Translations under genes and position numbers: made by a program
Shown: piece after piece, positions 34,831-44,692 of the stretch
How the letters are laid out: each line of letters opens with the position of its first letter
Numbering within the stretch: position 1 is the first letter of the stretch
Source of the DNA: Rhizophagus irregularis
Lineage: Eukaryota > Glomeromycota > Glomeromycetes > Glomerales > Glomeraceae
Direction of reading: 5' to 3'
Assembly: GCF_026210795.1 (NCBI RefSeq)
Contig: NC_089443.1
Coordinates: forward strand, 4,278,001-4,342,000
DNA length: 64,000 nt
The notes under the pieces: generated by a model
What the model saw: the letters and a program-made list of their open reading frames with translations, nothing else
What the model was told of the DNA's origin: nothing
Databases searched by the model: none

Positions 34831-35591
34831 CATTGGAAGAATATTGTCTTACCTGCAACACTTCAAGCAATAAACTCAAGTTCGCGACAGTAAAAAAAAA
34901 TTTGTATGAAAACCAGGTTTAGAGTTACCAGTAATTATACAATTCATCTTAGAGCATTTCACATACTTGCAACTTCGAAATAGCTTTAGAGGATATGATA
35001 ATTAAAGATATACTAAGCAAATGCCATGTCTTGCTTGCAACAGAAATCATAGCAATTACAGAATATCTGGTGAATAGCATGGAAAGGAATACTGTCTTGG
35101 CTATTTCTGTTCAAGTAATAAATCCAAGTTCGCAATAGTATTATAGATTATGTGAAGGTAAATCAGTTGAAAATTCTTGCCAAAAGAATTGGCTTCGCAT
35201 ACACCAATTCTTCTGATAAGAAAGTTTCAGATGAGACATTACACAATTAAAGTGGTTTAAAGCTGTGCATGTGGACTGTGGAGAAAAGCTTATAAGCTAA
35301 TATATAATTTTTTCAATTCATATTGTACTTTTTCTTTTCTATACTGGCAACTTTTACACTCCTTCTGTCTTTATTTTATTTGATGCTCTCAAACAAAACA
35401 ATAAAATTTGAAATATTTGAATGCATGAACTTTATTTTGTGATACATAAATCGTTACATTATTATGGATATCATGAGAATGAGAAAAAGAAAAAATAAAG
35501 AGCAAATAAAACAAGAGATGGAAGATTCCCAAGAGAAAATACGAAAAGACCACTAAAAAGATTTAAAGAAAATTGTGAAGAAACAGGTAGA
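34831..35591. other. intergenic DNA with a diverged direct repeat
   Basis: Phrases such as AATACTGTCTTG and CAAGTTCGC recur about 245 bp apart (near 34845 and 35090). No coding region is recognised. Confidence 0.45.
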
Positions 35592-35780
35592 TTATGAATC
35601 CACTCGCCTGCCTATTTCTTTCTCCATCTGAATCTGAATGTTCTGAAGTTCTAATATTCGAATTTTGGCTTCACACTCTCTCAATTGAAGTTGACGTTCT
35701 TTTAATGCCATAATCTGCTCTTCTTCTTCAATGTTAACAATTTTGTCAAGTTTATTGATATTCTTTAACACCTCTGGCAT
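35592..35780 (-). pseudogene. coiled-coil C-terminal gene fragment
   Basis: The frame encodes ~60 residues dominated by Glu, Gln, Leu and Arg (EEEEQIMALKERQLQLRE), an obvious coiled coil. This resembles the C-terminal tail of trihelix/Myb-like DNA-binding proteins common in Rhizophagus, but the DNA-binding part is not found upstream before the transposon at 35985. It may be the last exon of a truncated gene. Confidence 0.4.
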
Positions 35781-36184
35781 TTTTCACAATCTGTTTACGT
35801 TTTTCAAATCTTCCTAAAAATTAAGGGAAAAAGAAACATGAGTATATATAAGTAGCAACTCAGTAAGTGTCTGGCCAGAAATCCAACATGACTTGGATAG
35901 TAAATCTCCTTCATCCAGGGCAAGCAGGTAAAAATAAATTTTAATTTTACAACAATATATTATAACTGATTCAAGTAATTCAAGTAAAGCTCCAAACGGG
36001 TCAGTTCGGTTCGGTTTTTTGCGGTTCGGGTAGAACCGAAAACCGAAATGGAACTGAACTGGAACCGTCCAGTTCGGTTTGGTTCTATCCGAAATTAAGA
36101 AAAATGCGAAAAAATGAATACACAACCATCCAGTGATCGTACAAGGACGTGCCATAGCTCGTTGGAATCCTCTCATCGAGACGC

Positions 36185-38929
36185 TTATTTATTTATTTAT
36201 TTATTTATTTTATTACTAAAAAAGTGGTGAACCCAGACTATTACAAATAAAAGAAGAAAAAGTTCGAAAAGACTTAAAACTAATATATGTTTATAGATCG
36301 TTGTTTGTCATCCCCTACGGGACCTCACTCTTCGATCTGTAGGACTACGCTAATAAATCAAATGGGAACAATCAAAAAAAGCTAATCTAAAAAAAGAAAA
36401 GTTAGTTGATCCGTATTTTTCTCTTGGCCTAAGCCACCACCTGTAAATACTGTCATAAGTGGAATGGTTAACACTATTCTTATTGTATATACTATCAATA
36501 TAAATGTAAAAAAAAGAAATAGACAACGTCTATATACAGAAAATGATTCCAAAAAATGAAACACTAATTTATAAATTCAAATATGAGAACACTAATAAAA
36601 TTATTTAGACGATCCCGCCTGCTCAGAATCAAGAGCTAGAGAAGTATTTAGACGGGAGCGTTTAGAAGTACCATGAGACCTGGAGTTATTATCAAAATTA
36701 TGATCATCACGCTTTGAAGGACGGGTTTCAATTTCCTTGGTGTCATCAGACGTGTATGGTTCAGTAGGGAGTATATTATCCTTATAATCGAACCTTGATC
36801 GTGTGGTATCACACTTTAAACTAAAAGAAAGTGATACGTTAGGGTAGTTAATGAGAAAAGAATCCATTTCCGATTGTAAGAGTTTCTTCTTTTTGCTTTT
36901 CTTTTTGTTGGAAGAGGTAATACGTTGGGGATTTATCATACTATTATGATAAGTATTGTTCCACCTAGTATAATCAGACGCTTGACGTTGTCGATATTTA
37001 ACGTGTTTAGGATTAGTGCCGTGGTATCTGGCTAAATTTTGTATTCTAATATCTTCTTGTATTATCAGATCGGTTATTTCCTTTGAACGTTCTTCTAAAT
37101 ACTGTTGATAACTAAGTTTAGAAGCCTCAGAAGCGGCATTAAGTTCATCAATTCTAGCGGCAAATTTAGCATCATCTGCTTTTCTAAGGCGTTCATCATG
37201 GGTATCTAAATCCAATTGATACATATAAGTAAACCATTCCCTAGACCCAGGGACAATAAAAGAACCAAAATTATCATAAATAGAATCAGGCGGTATTATA
37301 TCCCGATATTTGATAGGAATAAACATGTCCGGGACAGGATTATAAGGAGTGACCGTATATACTAATTTGTCGTTAGAGACCAAAGCTGAAGTCGTAGCTG
37401 TGGCAATGGAAATATTTTTTGTAGCCATTGGTCGGCTAGTCACATTCGTATTAGTACTGAAATAATGTGGAATAGTAAAATTATAATCCTTTTGTTTGGG
37501 GATATCAACAGTTTTCTTATAACGTAAGTGTTTAAGAGGAGTCGTAAATTTTTGAGATGGTAAAAAAAGGAATCGCCCTTTTTTAGCCGCAGCCAGTTTC
37601 GTTGATGTACTGGAGATGGCGCCTGGTTTAATAACTTCTTGTGATAAGATACGACGACAAGAACGTTCATATCTGATTTTTTGTTTTCTAGCTGTCCTCA
37701 GATTTGGACTTGGAGTTATTTGGAAGTTATTCATAAGTTTGTGATAAATGTGAGTACGTCCAGGTCTGGATTTATGATTTGAATTGCAGACAATATATCT
37801 TGAGTTATGAGAGATGCCCGTTCTTGAAGAGAATATCGATTTCGATTCTTTTTTTATCCATCGGTCAAATGTCAAATTAGCATGGAATTGTTTATTTTGA
37901 TGTTGATTTTTAAGTGTAAATTCACCATGTTCATTTCGTACAAAAGCTATTGCAGCTGTGTATTTTTTGAAAAAATGTAAGCCACATCCATATCTATTAT
38001 TAGACATAACTATAGGACAAGGAACCTCACAAGGTCGAGGTGGAATAGATAAGCCATTTGCCTCAATCATATGGTCGCAAGGGATAAAGATACCAAAATG
38101 AAATCTATATCTTTTGTATGAGAAATTGAAAAAAGTTTTCGTTGTTGCGTTCCTATTGTTGATTTTATTCTCACGTGACTTGATAAACGTGATTCTATCT
38201 AATAATTTTTGACGTATCATATCAAAATATTTATGTTGAATACGACGTGGAATAACTCTTTGTGAGGAAAAAAAATGCTGAAGACCTTTGCTAATTTGAT
38301 ATTTGGCGTTCGGTAGTGCACTTGTGGAATGATACTTAATAGGGGTAGTTGACATGAGATAATCATTTGTGTGTATCCGTAAATGAAGTTGATTGGTGTC
38401 CAAATGGTGATCAACAATCTCAAAAAAGAAACTTTTTGAACGTCTAAATTCGTAAATCTTGTTATAACCGGCTTTGTGTATTCTGGTCACGTGAAATTTC
38501 TTGGAAGAAATGAGAAAAGAATTATCGACATTAGGTGGAGTCGTCGTTGTTGAAGAAATGGGAGATATAGAAGAAAAATCTTTTATTGGATAGCCATCAT
38601 TATTAATATTTGAAGAAACTTGAGAGTCAATATCTGTAGTTGGATAAAGAGAACTATCTTGTGAAAATGAAGGTCATCTATGCGAATAAACGAGTGTGTT
38701 GACGAAGATGAAGACCAGTCTATTACTATAGAATTTGAAGAAGTCATATTCCCTTGGGTGTGGGTAAAATACTAACTAAAAACCTCGTATACAACCAGAG
38801 GCGCCCTCTTGGGCCTCTTCCCCTTTAGCGTTTCAAGTCGAAACTGAAGAAAAGACTAACTAGCGCAAAAATTACTGCGGAAAATTAACAAAATGTAAAA
38901 AAGGGGAAAGAGTTTTTTTTTTCTGAATC
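36185..38929 (-). mobile_element. LINE-like retroelement insertion
   Basis: This 2745-bp insert splits the hAT-like element. It is flanked by the 13-bp duplication CTCATCGAGACGC (36172-36184 and 38930-38942). The uninterrupted sequence survives in the opposite arm of the palindrome near 39735. Read on the minus strand it carries a long ORF, then a ~400-base 3' region, and ends in a (TAAA)n tail. A variable-length duplication and a simple-repeat tail fit target-primed reverse transcription. No reverse transcriptase is encoded, so it is a non-autonomous, internally deleted or retrocopied sequence. Confidence 0.7.
36601..38747 (-). CDS. ORF of the LINE-like insert, >690 codons with one frameshift
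   Basis: A 629-codon frame (38490-36601) is open upstream to about 38675. There it meets, one base out of phase, a frame beginning at an ATG at 38747 (MTSSNSIVIDW). The product is basic and low in hydrophobic segments. A central stretch has clustered Cys residues (PCDHMIEANGL, PRPCEVPCP, YGCGLHF), a helical Arg/Glu-rich region lies around residues 430-500, and a Lys-rich block precedes the C-terminus. No known domain is recognised. In a LINE this would be the first ORF (nucleic-acid-binding protein), but it could equally be a host gene carried along. Treat as a broken ORF of unknown function. Confidence 0.55.
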
Positions 38930-39947
38930 TCATCGAGACGCGTCGAATGGTAGTAAAATCAAGTCTCTAGCATCGATACATCACGAGATAGAACATGGTG
39001 AATGTTTCTTAAAAAATTTGTATTAGAAAACGATCCATTGATGTTAGAGACATGAATTTACCACCATTCGACGCATCTCAACGAGACGAATCTAATGAGC
39101 TATAATTCGTCTTTTTGCAATCACTGGATGGTCGTGTATTCATTTTTTCGCATTTTTTTTAAATTTTCGAACGTCAAAAATTAAAATTCCGATACAAGCG
39201 ATTAAACGCCATCTATTGACCACACAAAGACGAATTTTAGCTCATTGGATTCGTCTCACTGAGACGAGTCGAATGGTGGTAAAATGATGTCACTAGCATC
39301 GATAGATCGTTTTCTAATGCGAATTGTTTAAGAAACACTCACCATGGGCTATCTCACGATCTATCGATGCTAGAGACTTGATTTTACCACTATTCGACTC
39401 GTCTCAGTGAGACGGATCCAATGAGCTAAAATTCGTCTTTGTGTGATCAATAGATGGCGTTTAATCGCTTGTATCGGAATTTTAATTTTTGACGTTCGAA
39501 AATTTAAAAAAAAAATGCGAAAAAATGAATACACGACCATCCAGTGATTGTAAAAAGACGAATTATAGCTCATTAGATTCGTCTCGTCGAGATGCGTCGA
39601 ATGGTGGTAAATTCATGTCTCTAGCACCAATGGATCGTTTTCTAATGCAAATTTTTTAAGAAACACTCACCATGTGCTATCTCGTGATCTATCGATGATA
39701 AAGACTTGATTTTACCATCATTCGACGCGTCTCGATGAGAGGATTCCAACGAGCTATGGCTCGTCCTTGTACGATCACTGGATAGTCGTATATTCGTTTT
39801 TTCGCATTTTTTCTTAATTTCGGATAGAACCGAACTGAACCGGACGGTTCCAAGTCCAAAACCGAACCGAGAACCGAACCGAATTTTTTGCCGGTTCCGG
39901 ATCGGTTCCCGGTTCAAACCGGAACCGTTCGGAGCTTTAAATTCAAG

Positions 39948-40249
39948 TAATTCTTGTAATTTATTTATTTTTTAAAAAAGTCCAGTGAAAGTTTACGTGC
40001 TCCCAAGTCATGCAATCTCAAGCCATTTAACAACACTAGTTGAGTAATGGAATCTTAGGTGCCACAAGAAATGATTTTTAACTCTGATCAGATTATATCA
40101 GTAAAACAATCAGTAAAGTTTATCAGTAAAACAGCAAAGCACATCAAAGCGCGTCAGGTATTTGTTATAAATATTCTGCCTTTTTTGCACTTTTTTCCCA
40201 CAATTCTTTGTTTCTCATAATTCTTCATTTCTCACAATTCTTTGTTAAT
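39948..40249. other. intergenic DNA
   Basis: A short spacer with repeats of TCAGTAAA and CACAATTCTTTG type near 40100-40250. No gene is seen. Confidence 0.4.
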
Positions 40250-40595
40250 ATGGAAGATAAGCAATATCTAAAATATTTTGGAAAAAAATCCTCGAAGCAT
40301 TGGTCTCTAAAAGATTTTGATTGTTTGGCTTTGAACCACGTCAAAAATTGCAGCAAGGTGCAACGCTAGATGAAAAATCATCAAGATGCAAAATCAAAAC
40401 AGCACAAAAGCTTATTGGTACAAAGAAGGTGAGTTTATTAAAGTGTGGGTCTACTGATTCTGGAGAAGGAATCAGTTATGTCCTTCCCCAAATAAATTTA
40501 CACTTTAGCATCTTGGACTGGTTTATCCTGGGCAAAGGAAATTTTTCCTGGCCATCGTGGCTTGTCTTGGATGAAGAAGATTTCAATTCTTCTGG
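40250..40595 (+). repeat. dispersed gene-fragment repeat
   Basis: Positions 40250-40430 read as a fragment coding MEDKQYLKYFGKK and KHWSLKDFD with frame changes, followed by a GTGAGT donor-like site at 40433. Positions 40440-40510 then resemble the core of the bromodomain-gene introns (TTCTGGAGAAGGA versus TTCTGGAGGAGGA with matching flanks). The rest repeats short TTCCTGGCCA/CTGGTTTATCCTGGG modules. It borders the point where the kinase-type gene loses similarity, so it may have truncated that gene. Confidence 0.45.
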
Positions 40596-42430
40596 TCATG
40601 TCTTTGATTTCTGGCTTATCCTGGGTAAAGGAAGTACTCTTCTGGCCATTACTGGCTTAGCTTTATATATAGAAGTACCAAATTCTTCTTTATCAAGATA
40701 CCCAATATTTTTAAATTTTTCATAAGGAATCCATTTTAATACATTTTTGAAAATAAATTGATCCATAACTTTACTTCCACTAGTGCCAAATCTTTAAATA
40801 TAAAAATTAAATTATATTAAAAATTAAAATTTAAAATAAATTTACAATTAAAAAAATTTAAATATTAAATAATATTAATTATACTTACTCTGAATAAAAT
40901 TGTAAGATTTTAATATAATAAATAATTAATAAATTTAAATTTTAAATAAATAATATATAATAACTTATAACTTACCAACTAAAATAAATTACCAAAATAT
41001 TTAAAAAAATTTAATTATTTATAATAAATTGAATATAAAAAATAAAGGATTATTAAATTAAAAAAAAATGCAATACTTACAAGCTAAAATATTTTAAATG
41101 ATTTTTTAAATAAAGAATTTAGCTAGTTGAAATTATACGTAAATATTATATAAATATAATAGAATTACTTACGATCTAAAATATTTGAATAATTTTTTAA
41201 ATAAAGAATTTAGTTAGTTTAAATTATATGTAAATATTATAAATATAATAGAATTACTTACAATCTAAAATATTTGAATAATTTTTAAATAAAGGACTTA
41301 GTTAATTTAAATTATATGTAAATATTATATAAATATAATAGAATTACTCACATTCTAAAATATTTGAATAATTTTTATATAAAGAATTTAGTTAGTTTAA
41401 ATTATATGTAAATATTATATAAATATAATAGAATTACTCACGATCTATAATATTTGAATAATTTTTTAAATAAAGAATTTAGTTAGTTTAAATAGGACCG
41501 GGAAAACTATATATAAAGGTCACCGGAAAAAAATCAGAAAATCATATATATGCGAACCATCTTATGATTGGTCAATTGGCTATTTATTCACATGTTTTCG
41601 CTCCAAAAACAGAAAAAGGAAAGATCTTCACTCAAATTTTCTTATTCTTGCGAACCAACACGTGACTTTTATTAATTATTTTTACGGTGACCTTTTTGAA
41701 AATTAACTATGGGTTCGAACCAAGAAAACCGGTGACCTTTATTAGTAGTTTTCCCGGTCCTGTTTAAATTATATGTTAATATTATTTAAATATAATATAT
41801 TAAATAAATAACTTACACCCTGTAGTATTATTAATTAATAATAATTATAAAGTAAAGTAATTATAATCAATTAGATAAAATATTATAATTGTATATAAAA
41901 ATTAAGTATATACAGTAACTTACAATCTAATTATTTAAATAAATATAATAAATATTATTATCAGTTAAAATTATATATAAATACTTTTAAATTAATATAA
42001 AATTAAATACTTACTTTCTATAATATTAGTACCGTAATTATTTAACAATTATATTATGCAAAATTAGTATTTAAAATATCATGTAAAATACAATAAAAAA
42101 AACAGCTATTAACTTACCAACTATAATAATAAAATAAATTATTTGGTTATATATATTAATAGAAGTAAATAATTTAATTATCATTCCGATTATAAGATAA
42201 CCTATTACTTACGAGCTAATGTAGTAAAATAATTTTTAGAAATAGTTTAAAAAATTTAAATTATGTTTATAATTTACAAGCTGTTAAATAATTTTCTTAC
42301 CTTTATCTTCCTCAATTTTTGAAACTAGTTTCATTATGTTGCAAATTTGGTTTGAAAAAAATTTTAGAACAATTTCAATTTGTATTGGATATCTATATTC
42401 ATGTTGTATGCTTTTACCTTTTTCACCCAT
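40596..42430 (-). CDS. kinase-type gene 5' part with 3-nt microexon array (119-120 aa)
   Basis: Exon 1 (42430-42301) encodes MGEKGKSIQHEYRYPIQIEI and on to KIEEDK, ending AAAG before GTAAGA. The last exon (40791-40596) encodes FGTSGSKVMDQF, WIPYEKFKNIGYL and EEFGTSIYKAK. This matches the start of Rhizophagus kinase-like proteins (TSG-K--D-FI, then WIPY-F and a Gly-rich loop). Between them lie AG-NNN-GT(A/G)AG units: eleven 3-nt exons and one 1-nt exon. Joined, they give one open frame reading ALENWYQYYPFE into FGTSG. The kinase ends shortly after the loop at a TGA (40598-40596), because unrelated repeat sequence replaces the rest, and the loop itself has lost Gly residues. The gene is therefore a truncated family member, probably not an active kinase. 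Confidence 0.6.
40792..42300 (-). other. microexon/intron array
   Basis: 3-nt exons (minus strand): CTC 42215-42213, TTG 42120-42118, AAA 42017-42015, ATT 41926-41924, GGT 41819-41817, ATC 41444-41442, AAT 41354-41352, ATT 41264-41262, ATC 41175-41173, CTT 41083-41081 and TTG 40978-40976; then the single base A at 40889. Each is preceded by AG (mostly TTTTAG or TATAG) and followed by GTAAG or GTGAG. Intron lengths are 85, 92, 100, 88, 104, 372 (96 without the MITE and its duplication), 87, 87, 86, 89, 102, 86 and 97. Several introns contain the fungal branch-site phrase CTAAC. Another possible unit, CTT at 42280-42278, would need a 20-nt intron and is doubtful. The introns at 41090-41490 are near-identical ~90-bp tandem units. 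Confidence 0.65.
41494..41761. mobile_element. 268-bp MITE with 8-bp target duplication
   Basis: Ends AGGACCGGGAAAACTA in inverted orientation, extending with mismatches through AAAGGTCACCGG. It is flanked by GTTTAAAT (41486-41493 and 41762-41769). It sits inside one intron of the microexon array, so it would be removed by splicing. No ORF. An 8-bp duplication fits hAT or P-type elements. Confidence 0.85.
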
Positions 42431-42639
42431 AACTAAATAATTTTATTGGAATTCTTCCTATAAAATAGGGTAAATACAATTAAACTCCTTTATTCGAGTA
42501 TATATAGTTGTTTGTGTTGTTTGTGTAATACTATCCATGCAAAATGCAGATTACCAATTTTCAGGTTAGGCAGCAGGAACCATTAGAGCGTCCGAAATGT
42601 TGATGGTATCACTAAATTATACTTTCTTGTCGATCATTA

Positions 42640-43545
42640 GCTATAAACGAGCCTCTACGCGTACTCGAAAAGTATCCATCACTCGGTAAACCAAAAACTT
42701 TAAATGTAATTAAGAATCTCCGGATAATGATGAATGGAAGGAATTTAGGTGAAATATTCAAACACAATATTTATAAGGTTTATAACAAGAATGTTTAAAT
42801 GATGAAAATCTCGAATATATTCGTTCATATGACAAATTATTCCTTAATTTCAGAAAAGATCTTGATCCCTTTAAATCCGAAAACTGGGTATCTGTAAGAG
42901 AATTAGTTTATTAGTTTTAAACAATGAGCCAAGTGAAGAAAAATATATCACTCCAAGTCTTGCTAAATATCCTACAATGCACAAAAGAGCTGGTGCGAAG
43001 TAAAACGACCATATGAAATGCATGTCAAACTTCATGACCTATCGAGTATTAATAAAATTAATGCACTTCTCGATTTAATACAGATTTTCCCCCAAATGAT
43101 ATTACGTTTATTGTTAACGGTGAAAGAATAAAGGCCAGTCACAATAAGCTCTTCTATTAATATTAATGCCGTTGAACACGTTGAATACGTTGAACTCAAC
43201 TCGGTGCGCGTCTTGTTACGCCACCTATACGGTCAGAATATCGATGATGCAATTAGAAGTTGTAGGAATACGCCCATCAATTTACCGATGAGGTATATAA
43301 TTATTAATTAATTATATGATATATTCTTATTGGCTGTAATTTTTTTTTAGGAAGAATATATGGATTATGAATATGACAACCCTCGAGAAGAAGCGCGGGA
43401 TATTTTTGAACGATAAGATGGAAGTAAGGCTTTCCACGATCGGTCACCAGATTGTATGTGAGACAAATAAAAAATTTTGCAGAAACACCACGTAAAAATT
43501 ATTGCAATCAATTTATTCTCGAAAATGATGGATTATAAAGAAATT
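42640..43545 (+). pseudogene. sacsin/BTB gene relic (3' half)
   Basis: This is a degraded copy of the part of the downstream gene at about 47265-48310. YPSLGKPKT-, WVSVRELV- and BTB-region sequences are recognisable in order, as is the final intron (GTATAT to TTTTAG near 43291-43350) and the last exon. Deletions and stops occur throughout (for example TAA after the DIFER motif near 43415). It lies ~1.1 kb upstream of, and in the same orientation as, the intact gene, so it came from a tandem duplication or gene loss in place. Confidence 0.8.
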
Positions 43546-44692
43546 TACTAGAGAATTTTTATTCGACAGATATTCTTAATCAAATACATAGCAATTCGTT
43601 ATATAAACTTGTAAACGTTATATTCATTTTAATAGTTTAAGAATTTATGCGCAAGTGTACTGATCTTTTCGTGGTTAGTATAATTTCAATCTTTATTATG
43701 ATTTTCAGACAATAATTTAATCGAAGCGAGCTACGGCGATAAATTATTATAAAGTAGTATCAGTAAGGTCTATAAAATACAAAATATAATTAATCAAAGC
43801 CATATGTTAGTGATAAAATGCTCATAATTTCATCAAATAATTGCTACTAGTAAAAATATAAAATATGATTGAAACCCAGAAGCAACATCAATTATATAGA
43901 TGTAAGGAAAAATCTTGCATCAAGGTCATTACGAAAGCACACATAAAGGATAGGATTTCTTTTAGAACAAAGCTTAGCTCAAATCTTAGCTCATAACAGA
44001 TAATTTTACTTGTTGATGCTGACCAGCAGAATGTCACATTCTGGATGACGTCATGAATGCCACCGAAATTACCGTGATCAGGTCATTCAGGTGATTTGCC
44101 GATCAATTATACGTAAGATTATTAAAAATTTCTCATGAAGTCATTTTCTTTACAGCTTTCTAACTTTATAACCTAGCGTATTTAAAGCTTATTATTGGTG
44201 AATATTAAAAGTTTTTTTTTGAAGGCAATTTGCGTGTTGCGATTCCTATTTTTTGATTCCAAGCAATCTCAAAACAATTCAAACGATTTCACCGAAGTTT
44301 TGTATTTAAGAATCATTTTATTTTTTTGGTGGGTGTCTTGTTTTTATAATTGATCGACAAATCATCTGATCACAATAATTACAATAATTCTTTATTAATT
44401 TCTCACACTAAAAAAATAGCGTTGTTAAACAAGAAAGCCAAGCTATTTTGGGATGCTGCTGAATAAGATTTTAACGTAATGAAACATTTTTCTCAAATGC
44501 GCTTAAACAAACACGCTTAAATAATTTTTAGGGCTTACATTAAAAAAGTTCCCATAGCAATGTTTGGAACACCCCTTATTACGGCTAAAAAAAGATAGAC
44601 ATTATCGTCATCAAAAAAATAAATAAAGTACCAATACCTGAAAAAAAAAGCCGATTTAAAATCATCTTTTACATTAAAAATTACTGCCACAG
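43546..44692. other. intergenic DNA
   Basis: Spacer between the relic and the intact sacsin-like gene; it includes that gene's promoter. No convincing promoter element stands out and no RNA gene is recognised. Confidence 0.5.

Larger units (their letters stand above)
35985..39939. mobile_element. palindromic hAT-like element with nested insertion
   Basis: The 3955-bp unit begins TAAAGCTCCAAACGG and ends with the complement of TAAAGCTCCGAACGG, flanked by a perfect 8-bp duplication AATTCAAG (35977-35984 and 39940-39947). Subterminal DNA on both sides is rich in GGTTCGG/AACCGAAC motifs. Without the nested 2.7-kb insertion the element would be ~1.2 kb and nearly a complete foldback: 38940-39780 is an inverted repeat with its axis near 39335. 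No transposase is seen. The ends and the duplication length put it in the hAT superfamily. Confidence 0.85.

Noticed and set aside
40321-40725. 134-codon plus-strand frame
   Set aside because: It runs across a repeat fragment and antisense to the kinase-type exon, and its residues (repeated DWFILGKG-like words) follow nucleotide repeats.
41081-41493. CRISPR-like array (regular ~90-bp repeats)
   Set aside because: The repeats are directly abutting, AT-rich and separated by only three variable bases that fall exactly between splice sites. There are no spacers and the genome is eukaryotic.
42278-42280. An additional first 3-nt microexon (CTT)
   Set aside because: It keeps the frame, but it would need a 20-nt intron (42300-42281). 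Joining exon 1 directly to the CTC unit uses a normal 85-nt intron.
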